From: Nitrospira sp.
Lineage (GTDB): Bacteria > Nitrospirota > Nitrospiria > Nitrospirales > Nitrospiraceae
Reading direction: 5' to 3'
Assembly (NCBI GenBank): GCA_030456405.1
Contig: JAKDNQ010000017.1
Location: 1 to 20,095, forward strand
Length of the DNA stretch: 20,095 nucleotides
Part shown: piece by piece, positions 19,258 through 20,095 of the stretch
Position numbering within the stretch: position 1 is the first letter of the stretch
Layout: the number at the start of each line of letters is the position of its first letter
Translations under genes and position numbers: made by a program
The notes under the pieces: generated by a model
Seen by the model: the letters and a program-made list of their open reading frames with translations, nothing else
Told to the model about the DNA's origin: nothing
The model's database searches: none

Positions 19258-20095
19258 TTATAGTGATATTGGCTTATATGTTGTTTTATTAACGTGTGGC
19301 GGAAGGGCGTGATTAGTAATCCCCATCATTATCTGGATATATGTTCTTATAATTGGCAAAATTTTCTGCATTGCTTGTACTAAATGCCTTCGTTTTTGTT
19401 CCAATGGGCAATTGCTATCTTCAATTTTTTGGGCTTCTACGATAAAGTCACTAATGTTGGGATCAAAGGACAATTGGACGGCATGCCCAAAAACCATATT
19501 GTCTCTTAACGGGAAAAGAGTGGGCTTTGTAATCGACAAATCTATCTCATAAACTGAAATATCCTGCACGTGTTTGATTGTTTGTTCATCCTCCTTTTGT
19601 AATTGAGCCAATGTAACCTTTTCAGCATTTGCCTGGTGCTCGTATTCAATCACCTCATTATTTAGTTCGTTTGCCAGGACTCTTAGTACATCAGAATATT
19701 TCTCCTCCAATGGCAGACTTATACGAATAATTTCACCATCAACTTCAACAGTTAATTCACTACGCAGTCTTTTGAAAACTTCGAAAGAACAAGACACATT
19801 TTGAACTTCAGTTCTTTTGCCGTACCTTTTCTCTAGATTGTACAAATGTTTTTTTAGTTCTTCTCCGACTTTTTTATTTTTAAACGCCTCTTTAATACTT
19901 GAAGAATGAATAGTAATCGTTTTTTTAAACCTAGTGCCTTTTTCAAATACGAACTGTTCTAATATATTTTTTATTATTCCCCTTTCCTGGGCATGCAAAG
20001 AAATAGCTTCGATTTTTATTTTAAGCTTTTGAATTCTCTTTTCTAAGCCGATTATTTGAGAAGCTATTTCTTCATATATATATACCGGTTGTATA
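19258..20095 (-). CDS. AT-rich gene of unknown function, cut by the window edge
   Basis: The frame is open from the right edge to a stop at 19258-19260, giving at least 278 residues; a TTG at 19998 is an internal codon and not a convincing start. Upstream of it the chain reads YEEIASQIIGLEKRIQKLKI, a Lys/Glu/Ile-rich, probably coiled-coil helix. The middle contains beta-like segments (SELTVEVDGEIIRISLPLEE) and helices (DVLRVLANELNNEVIEYEHQ), and the end PPHVNKTTYKPISL. No signal peptide, membrane span or known motif is visible in this part. It is strikingly AT-rich next to GC-rich neighbours, which points to recent transfer. No family is recognised. Confidence 0.7.
   Translation of the reverse strand, partial: IQPVYIYEEIASQIIGLEKRIQKLKIKIEAISLHAQERGIIKNILEQFVFEKGTRFKKTITIHSSSIKEAFKNKKVGEELKKHLYNLEKRYGKRTEVQNVSCSFEVFKRLRSELTVEVDGEIIRISLPLEEKYSDVLRVLANELNNEVIEYEHQANAEKVTLAQLQKEDEQTIKHVQDISVYEIDLSITKPTLFPLRDNMVFGHAVQLSFDPNISDFIVEAQKIEDSNCPLEQKRRHLVQAMQKILPIIRTYIQIMMGITNHALPPHVNKTTYKPISL

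Overview
The window looks like a chromosomal tRNA locus of a high-GC bacterium that has been invaded repeatedly by mobile DNA. My best guess is a Nitrospira-like member of Nitrospirota. This rests on recognising the rdgB/tRNA-Pro/tRNA-Arg layout and the style of the flanking repeats, not on a search, so treat it as moderate to low confidence. Only positions 1-749 (the end of a probable rph, rdgB and tRNA-Pro) are clearly core chromosome.

Region 1 (750-10875) is a compact integrated element of about 10.1 kb, bounded by a perfect 50-bp direct repeat of the 3' part of tRNA-Pro (attL 700-749, attR 10826-10875). Its layout resembles a phage satellite of the PICI or P4 kind. From right to left it holds a P4-type integrase, a divergent Xre-type regulator pair, an insulated control region with a strong terminator, and alpA. 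Next come a small gene, a zinc-ribbon primase-like protein, a DUF3631-type ATPase and a highly symmetric repeat block that could be the replication origin. The left half carries an operon with overlapping genes that includes an HK97-type major capsid protein, then a Nu1-like small terminase, and a HigBA-like toxin-antitoxin pair as end cargo. I found no portal, protease, large terminase, connector or tail gene. Such an element would need a helper phage, unless it is simply decayed. Paired GGGGTCACA repeats near both ends look like integrase arm sites.

Region 2 (10968-15066 and onward) is a decayed island at tRNA-Arg(UCU). Two 42-bp copies of the 5' part of this tRNA, both broken just after the anticodon loop, are followed by similar hairpins and by paired TAACACC repeats. 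A broken tyrosine recombinase gene ends 15 bp before the second copy. I read this as tandem accretion of related islands. Cargo in the first unit is a small lipoprotein, a MITE-like repeat, a CxxC protein, a large TPR lipoprotein and a cupin.

Region 3 (15067-20095) is a graveyard of insertions with some foreign genes. It holds an IS5-type transposase pseudogene, an intact PP-loop (asparagine-synthase-like) protein, and an aroM pseudogene with two frameshifts. A 109-bp MITE has separated aroM from its ribosome-binding site, duplicating the start codon. An IS3-type orfA remnant and an AT-rich gene of unknown function, cut by the window edge, complete the region.

The strongest candidate for an undescribed system is the 10-kb satellite-like element: one capsid gene and one small terminase without the rest of a head module, an unusual replication module and a repeat-built origin candidate.
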